Part shown: positions 35,691 to 45,611 of the stretch, piece by piece
Layout: every line of letters starts with the position of its first letter
Numbering within the stretch: position 1 is the stretch's first letter
Source: Tubiluchus corallicola
Lineage: Eukaryota; Priapulida; Priapulimorpha; Priapulimorphida; Tubiluchidae
DNA: 53,286 nt
Assembly (NCBI GenBank): GCA_030141605.1
Contig: JAQGDQ010002422.1
Location: 1-53,286, forward strand
Direction: 5' to 3'
Notes under the pieces: model-generated
What the model was told of the DNA's origin: nothing
Databases searched by the model: none
The model's input: only the letters and a program-made list of their open reading frames with translations
Made by a program: the position numbers and the translations under genes

Positions 35691-37016
35691 TTAAACAACC
35701 TCTTCCTTATTGACAATATATACTCTGCTGTCACGCGCTTCCTGCATATCATCCAGCATTTTATGAGTCACAAGCGTTGTCCCCTTGTCCGTACGATAAA
35801 AATAACGCAGATCAAGATCAGGATCCTCGCCAATGACCGTTCCTTGAGGAACATGGCAATTCTGCCCCAGCAAAATCCGCTTTAAACGACAATGGCGGCC
35901 AACCGTTGAATTCGGTAGCAAAACAGAATCCTCAACAATACTATATGAATTTAAACGCACATTCGGCGATAATAAAGAACGACGTAATAAAGAACCAGAA
36001 ACAATACAACCACCGCTAATTAAAGAATCAACCGCCATTCCACGCCTGTCCGCATTGTCAAAAACAAACTTCGCTGACGGATTTTGCGCCTGATATGTCC
36101 AAATCGGCCAGTTATGATCATATAAATCCAACGCCGGAACAACCGCCGTTAAATCCATATTCGCCTCCCAATAACTGTCAACCGTACCAACATCACGCCA
36201 ATACGCCTCCGCGTCCGGCGCAGAACGAACACAACTATCCTGAAAACGATGAACATACAAAGACGCCTTGTTGACAATAGAAGGTAAAATATCCTTCCCA
36301 AAATCATGAGTCGACTCTAAATCACAAGAATCCTCCTCCAAAAGCTCCATCAGAAAATCATAGTTGAAAATATAAATCCCCATACTCGCAAGAGACCAGT
36401 TCGGAAAAGAGGGAATCTCCGCCGGAAACTCAGGCTTCTCAGCAAAACCAATTATACGATCCTGATCGTTAACCTCGATAATCCCAAAACGACTTGCCTC
36501 TGGAGTCGGAACCTCAATACAAGATACCGTCACATCCGCCCCCCGTTCAATATGCTGGCGAAGCATAAGCGCGTAATTCTGCTTGTAAACATGATCACCC
36601 GCCAAAACTAAAACATAACGGATATCCTTATAATGAAGCTTGAAAAAATCAATGTTCTGCCATATAGCGTCCGCCGTTCCCTTATACCACGTCTCCTCAG
36701 CCGTCTGCTGCTGCGCCGGCCAGACAGAGACAAACTCCCCAAGCTCCGGACGCATAAAACCCCACGAACGCTGAACATGCTGAATCAACGTATTTGAACG
36801 ATACTGAGTCGGAATCGCAACCTTCCTGATCCCCGAGTTAATACAATTCGATAACGGAAAATCAATAATCCGAAACTTCCCCGCAAAAGGAATCGCCGGC
36901 TTTGCCTGAGACTCCGTTAAATGCTTTAAACGACTGCCTCTTCCTCCCGCCAAAATAAACGCGAATGTACGACGAAGTGCAGAATAAATCTCTGTATACC
37001 CTCCATTTCCTAACAT
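35691..37016 (-). CDS. glgC: Glucose-1-phosphate adenylyltransferase
   Basis: Makes ADP-glucose, the committed step of glycogen synthesis. Nucleotidyltransferase domain with FILAGGRGSRLKHLT, KPAIPFAGKFRIIDFPLSNC and AGDHVYKQNY. The C-terminal left-handed beta-helix domain contains SVLLPNSTVGRHCRLKRILL. An in-frame TTG precedes it, but GGAGG lies six bases before the ATG at 37016, which is preferred. Transcribed divergently from glgA and glgP across a 257-base spacer that probably holds both promoters. Confidence 0.97.
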   Translation of the reverse strand: MLGNGGYTEIYSALRRTFAFILAGGRGSRLKHLTESQAKPAIPFAGKFRIIDFPLSNCINSGIRKVAIPTQYRSNTLIQHVQRSWGFMRPELGEFVSVWPAQQQTAEETWYKGTADAIWQNIDFFKLHYKDIRYVLVLAGDHVYKQNYALMLRQHIERGADVTVSCIEVPTPEASRFGIIEVNDQDRIIGFAEKPEFPAEIPSFPNWSLASMGIYIFNYDFLMELLEEDSCDLESTHDFGKDILPSIVNKASLYVHRFQDSCVRSAPDAEAYWRDVGTVDSYWEANMDLTAVVPALDLYDHNWPIWTYQAQNPSAKFVFDNADRRGMAVDSLISGGCIVSGSLLRRSLLSPNVRLNSYSIVEDSVLLPNSTVGRHCRLKRILLGQNCHVPQGTVIGEDPDLDLRYFYRTDKGTTLVTHKMLDDMQEARDSRVYIVNKEEVV

Positions 37017-37273
37017 CAAAACCTCCTCAATTTTTTATAAATTCCATTTTCAACGGATATTATAATATTAGTATATAAAAATTCTTGACAAATTTCCAAT
37101 ATTAACTTTTTATTCCATTCTCGATAAAAAAACATTTTTTATCGATTTTTTTACAAAATATAGATAAAATAATAAATATATAACCAAAAAACAGGGAACG
37201 CTTAAAACTGAAAACCTCCCCATTTTACCCGCTCTCTCTGTAATAACTGAAATTGCCAAACAGTAGAAAGAAA

Positions 37274-38764
37274 ATGTCAAAAAAAACAATAAAAAAGAAA
37301 AAAACACGCCCTCTAAAAATTCTCTTCGCCTCCTCTGAAGTGTGGCCCATCAGCAAAACCGGAGGACTCGCCGATGTCGCTTTCTCACTCCCCTACGAAC
37401 TTCAGAAAATAGGCGTCGATATTCGTATCCTTACACCAGCATGGCCTAACTTAAGCCAAGATGTAGACGTAAAGGGAAAAAATATTCACCTCGGGCCTTT
37501 CGACTACGCGGGTCCTGTCTCCATAACACCCATAACAATTAAAAAAACACTCCCCGCCTATATTATCAACTGCGCGCGTTTCTTTCAGCGCGAAGGAAAT
37601 CCCTATACAGACGAATATGGAACGGATTATAGCGATAATCCCCAAAAATTCGCCCTCCTCTCCCATGTCGCCGCCCTGATCACCTCCTTGGGAAAATTTA
37701 TCACACGCTGGCAACCCGATATCCTCCATATTAACGATTGGCAAACAGGACTCGCGCCCGCATACCTCCATCAATGGAAACAACCCATAAAACCAACCGT
37801 ACTAACAATCCATAACCTCCAATATCAAGGAAACTTTCCTTTCTCCATTCAAGAAAATATCGGGCTCTCCTCTAACCTCTATACCCCACAGGGAATAGAA
37901 TTCTATGGCATGGTCTCCTTTCTAAAAGCCGCCATCACATACAGCCAACATATTACAACCGTCAGCCCAACATACGCGCAGGAAATAAAAACACCCGAAT
38001 ATGGCTACGGATTCGATGGAATCCTCCGCGCAAACGCGCACAAAATCACCGGAATACTCAACGGTGTCAATTATGACCTCTGGTCCCCAGAAACCTCCCC
38101 TCATATCCCCCATAACTACACACTGAAAAACCTCAACACCCAAAAGAAAAAAAACAAAGCGGAACTCCAGAAAATTATGGGGCTGGAAGTCAATCCAGAC
38201 CGTCCCCTCGCTTGCTTCGTCACCCGAATGAATATGCAAAAAGGAACCGATATCCTCCTCGCTGCGCTCCCTAGAATCGTCGCGGCAAATATGCAAGTCG
38301 CCATCCTTGGAAGCGGCGAGCCCAGATTTGAAAACGACTTCAGAAAATCCGCCGAACAATGGCCCGAACATATCACCGCCGTTATCGGATACAACGAAGA
38401 ACTCTCTTACAAACTGTTCGCCGGAAGCGACATCGCCCTTATGCCCTCCCTTTTTGAACCCTGCGGCCTTACGCAGCTCTACGCCCTGCGATTCGGCACC
38501 ATCCCTATCGTACGATATACAGGCGGGCTGGCCGACACCATCATTGACGCTCATGATATCGAAAATGGAACCGGCTTCTTCTTTGGCTACCCCTCTCCGG
38601 ATGACCTCATGCACGCGATATACCGAGCATTGCACCAGTTCCAAAATCCTAAACAATGGAAAAAAATACAGAAAAACGCCATGCAAAAAAGATTTCAATG
38701 GAATCAATCCGCTCAAGATTATATCAATATTTATAGACAGCTTAAAACAATGTATACTCTCTAA
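37274..38764 (+). CDS. glgA: Glycogen synthase (ADP-glucose dependent)
   Basis: GT5 family enzyme that extends alpha-1,4-glucan from ADP-glucose. N-terminal ADP-glucose-binding motif KTGGLADV follows the typical LFASSEVWPIS start. GT-B fold with HDWQ-like HINDWQTGLAPAYL, TTVSPTYAQEI and C-terminal FEPCGLTQLYALRFGTIPI. The frame opens earlier with a TTG, but the ATG at 37274 starts a lysine-rich N-terminus. 496 residues, normal length. Followed by glgP after 53 bases. Confidence 0.96.
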   Translation: MSKKTIKKKKTRPLKILFASSEVWPISKTGGLADVAFSLPYELQKIGVDIRILTPAWPNLSQDVDVKGKNIHLGPFDYAGPVSITPITIKKTLPAYIINCARFFQREGNPYTDEYGTDYSDNPQKFALLSHVAALITSLGKFITRWQPDILHINDWQTGLAPAYLHQWKQPIKPTVLTIHNLQYQGNFPFSIQENIGLSSNLYTPQGIEFYGMVSFLKAAITYSQHITTVSPTYAQEIKTPEYGYGFDGILRANAHKITGILNGVNYDLWSPETSPHIPHNYTLKNLNTQKKKNKAELQKIMGLEVNPDRPLACFVTRMNMQKGTDILLAALPRIVAANMQVAILGSGEPRFENDFRKSAEQWPEHITAVIGYNEELSYKLFAGSDIALMPSLFEPCGLTQLYALRFGTIPIVRYTGGLADTIIDAHDIENGTGFFFGYPSPDDLMHAIYRALHQFQNPKQWKKIQKNAMQKRFQWNQSAQDYINIYRQLKTMYTL

Positions 38765-38817
38765 CCATACACTTAGGCTAAACAACCAAAAAACAATAAA
38801 ATCCCAGGAGGAAAATT

Positions 38818-41304
38818 ATGAATATGGAAAGTTTGTTCGAACGCGCTCTGCAAGATAAATCACTTGTCGATTTCTCTAACGCAGATTCCGTCAGAGACGC
38901 CCTTGTCAGTACTGTCGTCCATATCCTCGGGCAAGACCCCAATTACGCTCCTCCACAAGCATGGTATAGAGCCCTTTCCGTCCTGCTTCGTGCGAAAATA
39001 GGCGAAGAACATGTCCGAACCATCCGACGCAACAGAACAAACAATACAAGACGCGTCTATTACCTCTCTATGGAATATCTTCTTGGAAAAAGCCTCCGTA
39101 AACGACTGCTAGACTTCGGAATCCATCAAATCGTAGCCGACGCCCTCAAAAGCCTGCAGCAGGATATCGATACCATACAACTGCTCGAAAGCGACGCCGC
39201 ACTCGGAAACGGCGGCCTTGGCCGACTTGCCGCGTGCTTCCTCGACTCGCTCGCCACACACGGATATCCCGCTTTCGCATATGGAATTCGCTACGACTAC
39301 GGCATGTTTCAACAAAATATCGAAAACGGTATGCAAATCGAACAGCCAGAAAGCTGGCTCCGACACGGAAACCCATGGGAATTCGAGCGCCCCGATATTA
39401 GCTATAATGTCCATTTCGGCGGAAAACTCGCAAGCTTCAAAGACACAACAGGGCGATCCGAATGCCTCTGGATCGATACAACACCTTCCGTCGCGACCGC
39501 TTTTGACATGCCCGTCTCCGGATTCGGAAATAAAAACGTCGCTAACCTTCGACTCTGGTCCGCACGCGCCCCCCTTGATTTCGACCTCGATCGATTCAAC
39601 GCCGGAAATTACGTCGACTCCGTCAAAGATAAAAATGAATCCGAAGTCCTCTCAAAAGTCCTCTACCCAAACGATAATACACAATTCGGACATGAACTGA
39701 GGCTCAAACAGGAATATTTCTTCGTCAGCGCCTCTATACAAGATATCATCAACAGACATCTGCAAGACTCTAAAAGTCTCGATAACCTCCATAAAAAAGC
39801 CTCCATACAACTCAACGACACACACCCAGCCCTCGCCATACCAGAGCTTATGTACAGACTGATGGATCACCATAAATATTCCTTTAAAAACGCGTGGGAT
39901 ATCACTTCCCAAACCATCAGCTACACAAACCATACCCTCCTCCCTGAAGCCCTTGAGACATGGTCTGTCAACCTGCTTGGCAGCATCCTTCCAAGACATC
40001 TGGAAATTATCTACGATATTAACGCTAATTTCCTTAGACATATCCGACGAACCTACCCAGGAAATCCCTCGCTTGCAGGACGCCTCTCCCTCATCGACGA
40101 TAACCAAAGTACCGTGCGCATGGCACACCTCGCTATCGTCGGAAGCCATAAAGTTAACGGAGTCGCTAAACTCCACACACAACTCCTCAAAACAAGAGTC
40201 TTCCCAGAATTCAATAAAATCTACCCCGATAAATTCGTCAATATTACAAACGGCATTACACAAAGACGATGGCTCCTTCAGGCAAACCCTGAACTCTCCG
40301 GCCTGATCACACAGGCCATCGGCGATCGATGGGTGTCACACCTCGAAGAACTTACACAACTTGAGAAATTCACCGATGATAACACCTTCCTGAAAAAATT
40401 CGCCGCCATTAAAACAAAACGAAAAGAAAAACTCTCAAAACTTATCTACCAAGATACAAATATTATGGTCAATACAAACGCCATATTTGAATCACAAGTC
40501 AAACGAATACACGAATATAAACGCCAACTCCTCAATATCCTCTACGTTATTACCCTCTATAACAGACTGCGGAAAAATCCCGCCCTGAAAACATCCTCCA
40601 GAGTCATTATTATCTCCGGAAAAGCCGCGCCAGGATACTATATGGCAAAACATATCATCCGCCTTATTCTCGATGTCGCAGAAATCGTCAATAATGACCC
40701 CGTTGTCAAAAATAGACTGAAACTTGTCTTTATACCAAACTATAACGTCTCTAAAGCCTCCTTCATTATTCCAGGAAGCGACCTTTCTCTCCAAATCTCA
40801 ACAGCGGGAACAGAAGCCTCCGGAACCGGCAACATGAAATTCGCCCTCAATGGCGCAATCACCGTAGGCACACTCGACGGCGCCAATATCGAAATCCTCA
40901 ACGAGGTCAAAAAAGACAATATTATCATCTTTGGAAATACAGAAGAAGAAATCAGCAAAATACACCAACAAGGCTATGACCCATGGCACTATTACAATAA
41001 TAACCCTGAACTTAAAGAAGCCCTGGATATGCTCGGAAATGGCTATTTCTGCTCGCAAGACACTATCCGATACAGAAATATCTTCGATAACCTGACGCGA
41101 AACGGCGACAACTATATGCTTTTAGCTGATTATCAAAGCTTTATAGACGCTCAGGATAATGCCGAAAAACTCTATACAAACACAAAAAAATGGACCCAAA
41201 CAGCTATTCTTAATATCGCTCGAATTGGCTACTTTTCTTCCGACAGAACTATCCATGAATACGCTAAAAAAATATGGAACATTAAACCAGACTTTAAACT
41301 CTAG
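38818..41304 (+). CDS. glgP: Glycogen phosphorylase
   Basis: Releases glucose-1-phosphate from glycogen ends; pyridoxal-phosphate enzyme of family GT35. The PLP lysine is K674 in GTGNMKFALNGA, and the motif TLDGANIEI follows. N-terminal segments YYLSMEYLLGKSLRKRLLDF and ALGNGGLGRLAACFLDSLA are diagnostic. 828 residues. AGGAGG before the ATG is an ideal ribosome binding site. Branching (glgB) and debranching (glgX) genes are not in the window. Confidence 0.97.
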   Translation: MNMESLFERALQDKSLVDFSNADSVRDALVSTVVHILGQDPNYAPPQAWYRALSVLLRAKIGEEHVRTIRRNRTNNTRRVYYLSMEYLLGKSLRKRLLDFGIHQIVADALKSLQQDIDTIQLLESDAALGNGGLGRLAACFLDSLATHGYPAFAYGIRYDYGMFQQNIENGMQIEQPESWLRHGNPWEFERPDISYNVHFGGKLASFKDTTGRSECLWIDTTPSVATAFDMPVSGFGNKNVANLRLWSARAPLDFDLDRFNAGNYVDSVKDKNESEVLSKVLYPNDNTQFGHELRLKQEYFFVSASIQDIINRHLQDSKSLDNLHKKASIQLNDTHPALAIPELMYRLMDHHKYSFKNAWDITSQTISYTNHTLLPEALETWSVNLLGSILPRHLEIIYDINANFLRHIRRTYPGNPSLAGRLSLIDDNQSTVRMAHLAIVGSHKVNGVAKLHTQLLKTRVFPEFNKIYPDKFVNITNGITQRRWLLQANPELSGLITQAIGDRWVSHLEELTQLEKFTDDNTFLKKFAAIKTKRKEKLSKLIYQDTNIMVNTNAIFESQVKRIHEYKRQLLNILYVITLYNRLRKNPALKTSSRVIIISGKAAPGYYMAKHIIRLILDVAEIVNNDPVVKNRLKLVFIPNYNVSKASFIIPGSDLSLQISTAGTEASGTGNMKFALNGAITVGTLDGANIEILNEVKKDNIIIFGNTEEEISKIHQQGYDPWHYYNNNPELKEALDMLGNGYFCSQDTIRYRNIFDNLTRNGDNYMLLADYQSFIDAQDNAEKLYTNTKKWTQTAILNIARIGYFSSDRTIHEYAKKIWNIKPDFKL

Positions 41305-41479
41305 CCGTTGCCGCTTGCCAGAAAAATACATAATACTCAAACAAAATACCCACAAGCAGAAACACAGGAATAAAAAACACAACTGAACACAAACCTCACA
41401 TTATCACAACCCCATAAACATAAACAACAAAACTGCCCAAATAGGTTCCATTGTGGTTTTCTGAGCATGATAGTAGAAT

Positions 41480-41740
41480 ATGTGCAAAAAGAGATTGCAC
41501 ACGGACTTTATCCGTCGTTTAACCACTCACCAGTGGGAAAATATTTACAAATATCTCTGTGAATATAAAGAGTTACATATATCTAACGAAACATCTGACC
41601 ACCAGTTTGTTAAGAGGGGTGTTTTTGATGTTTGTGAAGCGGGGCACAATGGAAAATGCTGCCGCCGGAATATGGTAATTGGAATCATACTTACCAACGA
41701 TTTTCAGCTTGGGCAAATGTTACAAAATGCTGTATTTTTT
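41480..41740 (+). pseudogene. IS5-family transposase, N-terminal remnant
   Basis: Residues resembling the IS5-family N-terminus appear in two frames: FIRRLTTHQWENIYKYL in one, then, after a frameshift near 41640, QWKMLPPEYGNWNHTYQRF in another. The catalytic part is missing. It abuts the next remnant directly. AT-rich. Confidence 0.8.
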
Positions 41741-41975
41741 CGCACAGAAAATAAGATATCATGGTATTGGTGAGTACGTAAAAGGAAAAACACACACTAA
41801 CACCATTGAATCATTTTGGGCTTTATTTAAAAGGGGTTTTATAGGTATATATCATCAAATGAGCAAAAAGCATTTACAAAGATACATTGATGAATATGTA
41901 TTCAGATACAATAATAGAAAAGAGAATATAGAAAATGTTTTCAATACTATTATAAATAACAGCGTTAATAAGTGA
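41740..41975 (+). pseudogene. IS1595/ISXO2-like transposase, C-terminal remnant
   Basis: The in-frame C-terminus (KGKTHTNTIESFWALFKRGF, then HQMSKKHLQRYIDEYVFRYNN) is typical of IS1595-family DDE transposases. The N-terminal two thirds are gone; the upstream frame is the broken IS5-like gene. It lies 24 bases before the restriction–modification genes. Confidence 0.85.
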
Positions 41976-41999
41976 CCAAAATACAAAGGTTTAATAAAT

Positions 42000-42899
42000 A
42001 TGCCAAGTGAAAAAGATAAACAAACACACGATTTTAATGATTTTTTGCTCGGTATTTCAAAACATAGTAAAAGTAAAATATCTATAGAAGATAAAAAAGC
42101 ACTACCATTTGTAAAATGGGTGGGTGGAAAAAGAAATATATTATCAAATATTAAGAATTTTTTACCTTTAAAATTCAATAATTATTATGAGCCGTTTGTT
42201 GGTGGTGGTGCTCTTTTTTTTAATTTAGGCTATAATAAATCTTATATTAGCGATATAAATATAGAGCTTATCACAACGTATCTTGTGATAAAAAAAGACG
42301 TTAAAAACCTGATAAATCAATTAAATATCCATCAGAAAAATCATAGTGAAGAATATTTTTATACACTTAGAAAAAATCAATTTCCTAATGACCCTGTAGA
42401 AGTTGCTAGTCGTTTTATATATTTAAACAAAACTTGTTATAATGGATTGTATAGAGTCAATAAAAAAGGTGAATTTAACGCCCCCTTTGGTAAGTATAAA
42501 AACCCTAGTATATCAGATGAAGAAAATTTATTGTTATGTAATAAATATCTTCAAAATACTCATATAAAATATGGTGAATTTAATCACATAAACCCACGTA
42601 AAAATGATTTTGTGTACTTCGACCCACCTTATCATGGTACATATTCAGGGTATAATACCAATATTTTTGATGAAAAAAAACAAATAGAACTAAGAATGTT
42701 TTGTGATAAATTGACTCGTAGAGGTGTTATATTTATGCTATCTAATAGCAATGCTTCTTTTATTAAAGAGCAGTATAATAAGTATAATATATTTGAAATA
42801 ACAGCCCCTAGATATGTAAATTGCAAACCTGATGGGCGTAAAAATGGCCAAGAGGTTATAATAACTAACTATGAAACAAGGCGGGGCGATAGCGAATAA
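42000..42899 (+). CDS. Type II DNA adenine methyltransferase (D12 class, Dam/DpnII-like)
   Basis: Transfers a methyl group from SAM to adenine N6, protecting host DNA. Motif I-like KWVGGKRNIL and the FVGGGALFFNLG loop, catalytic motif IV DPPY near residue 204, and NKTCYNGLYRVNKKGEFNAPFG match the D12 class. 299 residues. Markedly more AT-rich than flanking core genes, indicating recent transfer. The recognition site cannot be read from sequence; GATC is the usual target of the closest known family. It overlaps the next gene by 29 bases. Confidence 0.93.
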   Translation: MPSEKDKQTHDFNDFLLGISKHSKSKISIEDKKALPFVKWVGGKRNILSNIKNFLPLKFNNYYEPFVGGGALFFNLGYNKSYISDINIELITTYLVIKKDVKNLINQLNIHQKNHSEEYFYTLRKNQFPNDPVEVASRFIYLNKTCYNGLYRVNKKGEFNAPFGKYKNPSISDEENLLLCNKYLQNTHIKYGEFNHINPRKNDFVYFDPPYHGTYSGYNTNIFDEKKQIELRMFCDKLTRRGVIFMLSNSNASFIKEQYNKYNIFEITAPRYVNCKPDGRKNGQEVIITNYETRRGDSE

Positions 42900-43335
42900 T
42901 ACAGAAAAAAACCTTGAAGGATTTGTTAGAACATCATTAGAACAACATAATTACCAATTTATTGATAGTAAAAGATTTTTAGCATGTTCTAAAATATCAG
43001 AACAACCTATTTTTTCAAGCCAAGTACATATAGGTGAAACAATATATGGTAAAAAACGATATTGTGATTTTATTTTCTTTCACCCTGATAAATTTCCTAA
43101 TAATTATATAATTGAGTGTAAATGGCAACAATCGGACTGCTCGATTGATGAAAAGTATCCTTTTTTAGTACTTAACATTAAACTTTCTTCTATAGATACA
43201 GTTATTATACTTGATGGCGGTGGTTATTCTGATGGAGCTAAATCATGGTTGCAAGATCAGGTTAGCGGGGTGTTAAAAAATGTTTGGAGTATGTCAGAAT
43301 TTCACAAACAAGTTAATGACGGTTTTCTAGGGTAA
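42871..43335 (+). CDS. PD-(D/E)XK nuclease, probable partner restriction enzyme
   Basis: 154-residue protein. A nuclease core is suggested by an Asp in RYCDFIFFHPDKF followed by ECKWQQ (E-x-K), spaced as in PD-(D/E)XK enzymes. It is short compared with DpnII-type restriction enzymes, and resembles small nucleases found beside adenine methylases. Its ATG lies inside the methylase gene (29-base overlap), so the two are translationally coupled. Probably the cutting half of the restriction–modification pair; activity and site are unproven. AT-rich like its partner. Confidence 0.8.
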   Translation: MKQGGAIANNTEKNLEGFVRTSLEQHNYQFIDSKRFLACSKISEQPIFSSQVHIGETIYGKKRYCDFIFFHPDKFPNNYIIECKWQQSDCSIDEKYPFLVLNIKLSSIDTVIILDGGGYSDGAKSWLQDQVSGVLKNVWSMSEFHKQVNDGFLG

Positions 43336-43433
43336 AAAAGTATATAAACCCCTCAATAAAATCACAACAGAACCTAACCCAGAAACAATAACGCTAAACA
43401 AAAAATACACTCTCAATACTTCAGAAAACAAAA

Positions 43434-43460
43434 AAAGAGAGGGAAAACCCTCTCTTTTTC
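43434..43460. terminator. Bidirectional terminator
   Basis: A 10-bp stem (AAAGAGAGGG / CCCTCTCTTT) with an AAAA loop is flanked by A-run and T-run. It separates the island from the convergent prepilin gene and can serve both. Confidence 0.9.
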
Positions 43461-43484
43461 TTAACGTCAAGAAACAAGCGGCAA

Positions 43485-45539
43485 CTACCAGTCAACACGC
43501 TCACAAAATGTCACAACGCCCATACGCGCGTACCGTTCGTACGCTTCCGCTCTCTGAAGATCAGAGAAACTCGCGTAATCATCTGGACCAATCGCAACCT
43601 TCATCCTCCATCGGCGATAGTTCACACCAGAGCCCACACTGGGGTTATCTAAAGTAGACGCTTCACTCAGACCTGTACTCGCCAATTCCCACGCAACAGA
43701 AAAAGCCGCGACATTATCTCCAGCCCTCAACGCGGCATTCGATCCCGCAAACATCATTGTATCGTCAATCGTACGCACTGGTGGATTACCGGCCTGCTGA
43801 AAGTTAGGAGTAAAAATACCATACTGTTCTGGGCTGACTATACGGCTAGCTGCCTCCACAACCTGGGTGTTCGGATTATATAAAGGCACAGATCCATAAT
43901 ACCCCGCCCCCGGTACGTTGGCTCCTCCTCCCGGCGCAAAGGGCTGCTCTATCTCATATTTGTTAATAGGATCGCCTGAAAACTCATCTCCTGGAGCCTG
44001 CATAGAAGGACGGAAAGTATAGTTTGGCTGATCAGTGTTTAAGTCAGACGCCACAAAAGGAGGAATAGACGCCCCTATCGGCCAAGCTGTAATACCAGGC
44101 GTATATTGTGGCGGGCACTCTCTATGAACCAAATCGTTATTCTTCTTGATATAAAACTGCGGCATCGAAAATTCCAAATCCTGCAAAGAAGTCAACGTTT
44201 CATCACGACGCGTAAAAACAACATCCTCCGCAACAATCGGCAATAAGTCCGCACGAGCCCCAGAAGTCTTATAAGTCATATTCTCACCCGCGCTCGGATT
44301 CGCAAGTCCCTTTCGAAACCGAACATAATCCTTCGGTGTTGGTGCTGTATTACCCACTTCGCCCGAAAGAAACCAGCGCTCAGTACCTGTCGCTCCCGGA
44401 TCATATTCAAAACGATCCAGACATAAATCATCACCCGACCCTATAGCCTGATCGTTCACACAGACTGTACGCCCTCGAATTCCAACACGCTCTTGACCGC
44501 CGTCAGCTACAATATCAAAAACCCCGAGTGTATCCTGCGTCGGCCCTGTCCCCGCTGTCATCTCGCTCGCCCGTAGGCAAACCTCTGTTGACGCGGAAGT
44601 CGACCAGCATAACGGACGGCCTGTCTCCACCTTTACAGAGCCGTCTGCACGCAGAAAATCACCCGTTCCCGCATGAAGAGAAGAAAAATAAAGATATGCC
44701 TTCATATTCGTCCGAAGAATCGGATTCCCCGTCCCGTCATCCTGATAAAAATAAGACACGCATTCATCAAGATTATAAGTAGACGCCGGACCACCAGTCG
44801 TATCCAGCTCAAAAAAGGCCGACGGAGAGGAAGCACACATACCCCCAACTGTATCAGGGAAAAACCGCACTTGCCCAGAAGCGCCCAACTGAGCTTCAAA
44901 CTGCCGCTTAATATCCGCGATCAAACCAACATCCAACGAACCGGAAAAGGTACTCAACGGCAAATCCGCGAATTCCAAATATCCCGATAACTCACCGTTA
45001 CTTGTGTTATACTTTAAAACCGAACTAGTAACATTAAGACCTGTAAATCCCCCCATCGTCTTGCCGTCCTGAGCTTCAAAACAGGTAAGAGGAGGGAGAT
45101 CACCCGCATGAGCATACTCAGGAGGAAAAGGAGGCTTATTAGAATCACAAATATCCACGTCCGTCATCCACAATAAAGGAGGCTCGTCATAAATACCCGT
45201 AGGCGTGCTGGTAACTCTTGTATCAAAAACAAAAAAACGCGTGTCATCCGGATTCGTCACTGTAGATGTGCCGCTACCCATCGTTGTAGCATAACCCGGA
45301 TTCGTAAAATAGTTCAGATTGTTTCTATTCCCACCGCCCATCATGCTCATACCTTTAACCATACCATCCGCAATACGAGCGACCTCGTTTCCAGCCACCT
45401 GTGACTGAACAACCTGAACTTCCCGAACCTGCCAGTTTGAAAGGCTCACGGCTAAAACACCTAGAATTCCTGCCGCTATAATAAGCTCCAGCAAAGCAAT
45501 ACCACGACAGCGGTAATAATAAGTATATATATGTTTCAT
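43485..45539 (-). CDS. Large prepilin-like protein, PilV-like candidate
   Basis: 684 residues. The start at 45539 has AAGGAAAGGTG upstream and gives a class III prepilin leader: basic YYYRCRG, cleavage after G13, then IALLELIIAAGILGVLAV with the conserved Glu at +5. The rest is a long, Gly/Pro/Thr/Asp-rich, extracellular-type region with scattered cysteines, ending FCERVDW. Far larger than major pilins, it could be a tip adhesin or PilV-like minor pilin. No shufflon repeats were found. It shares the leader with the next two genes. A 705-residue frame starting at 45602 is less likely. Confidence 0.75.
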   Translation of the reverse strand: MKHIYTYYYRCRGIALLELIIAAGILGVLAVSLSNWQVREVQVVQSQVAGNEVARIADGMVKGMSMMGGGNRNNLNYFTNPGYATTMGSGTSTVTNPDDTRFFVFDTRVTSTPTGIYDEPPLLWMTDVDICDSNKPPFPPEYAHAGDLPPLTCFEAQDGKTMGGFTGLNVTSSVLKYNTSNGELSGYLEFADLPLSTFSGSLDVGLIADIKRQFEAQLGASGQVRFFPDTVGGMCASSPSAFFELDTTGGPASTYNLDECVSYFYQDDGTGNPILRTNMKAYLYFSSLHAGTGDFLRADGSVKVETGRPLCWSTSASTEVCLRASEMTAGTGPTQDTLGVFDIVADGGQERVGIRGRTVCVNDQAIGSGDDLCLDRFEYDPGATGTERWFLSGEVGNTAPTPKDYVRFRKGLANPSAGENMTYKTSGARADLLPIVAEDVVFTRRDETLTSLQDLEFSMPQFYIKKNNDLVHRECPPQYTPGITAWPIGASIPPFVASDLNTDQPNYTFRPSMQAPGDEFSGDPINKYEIEQPFAPGGGANVPGAGYYGSVPLYNPNTQVVEAASRIVSPEQYGIFTPNFQQAGNPPVRTIDDTMMFAGSNAALRAGDNVAAFSVAWELASTGLSEASTLDNPSVGSGVNYRRWRMKVAIGPDDYASFSDLQRAEAYERYARMGVVTFCERVDW

Positions 45540-45611
45540 GGCTACACCTTTCCTTAACGTTAACGTCTTCAAAAAAACCTTCATAACCCTCTCTATAAAC
45601 ATGCGTAATTT

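Noticed and set aside
37922-38785. 287-aa antisense frame across glgA
   Set aside because: Shadow of the coding strand; glgA motifs are in the plus frame and the antisense protein resembles nothing.
39652-40263. 203-aa antisense frame inside glgP
   Set aside because: Shadow of glgP, without start signal or recognisable domain.
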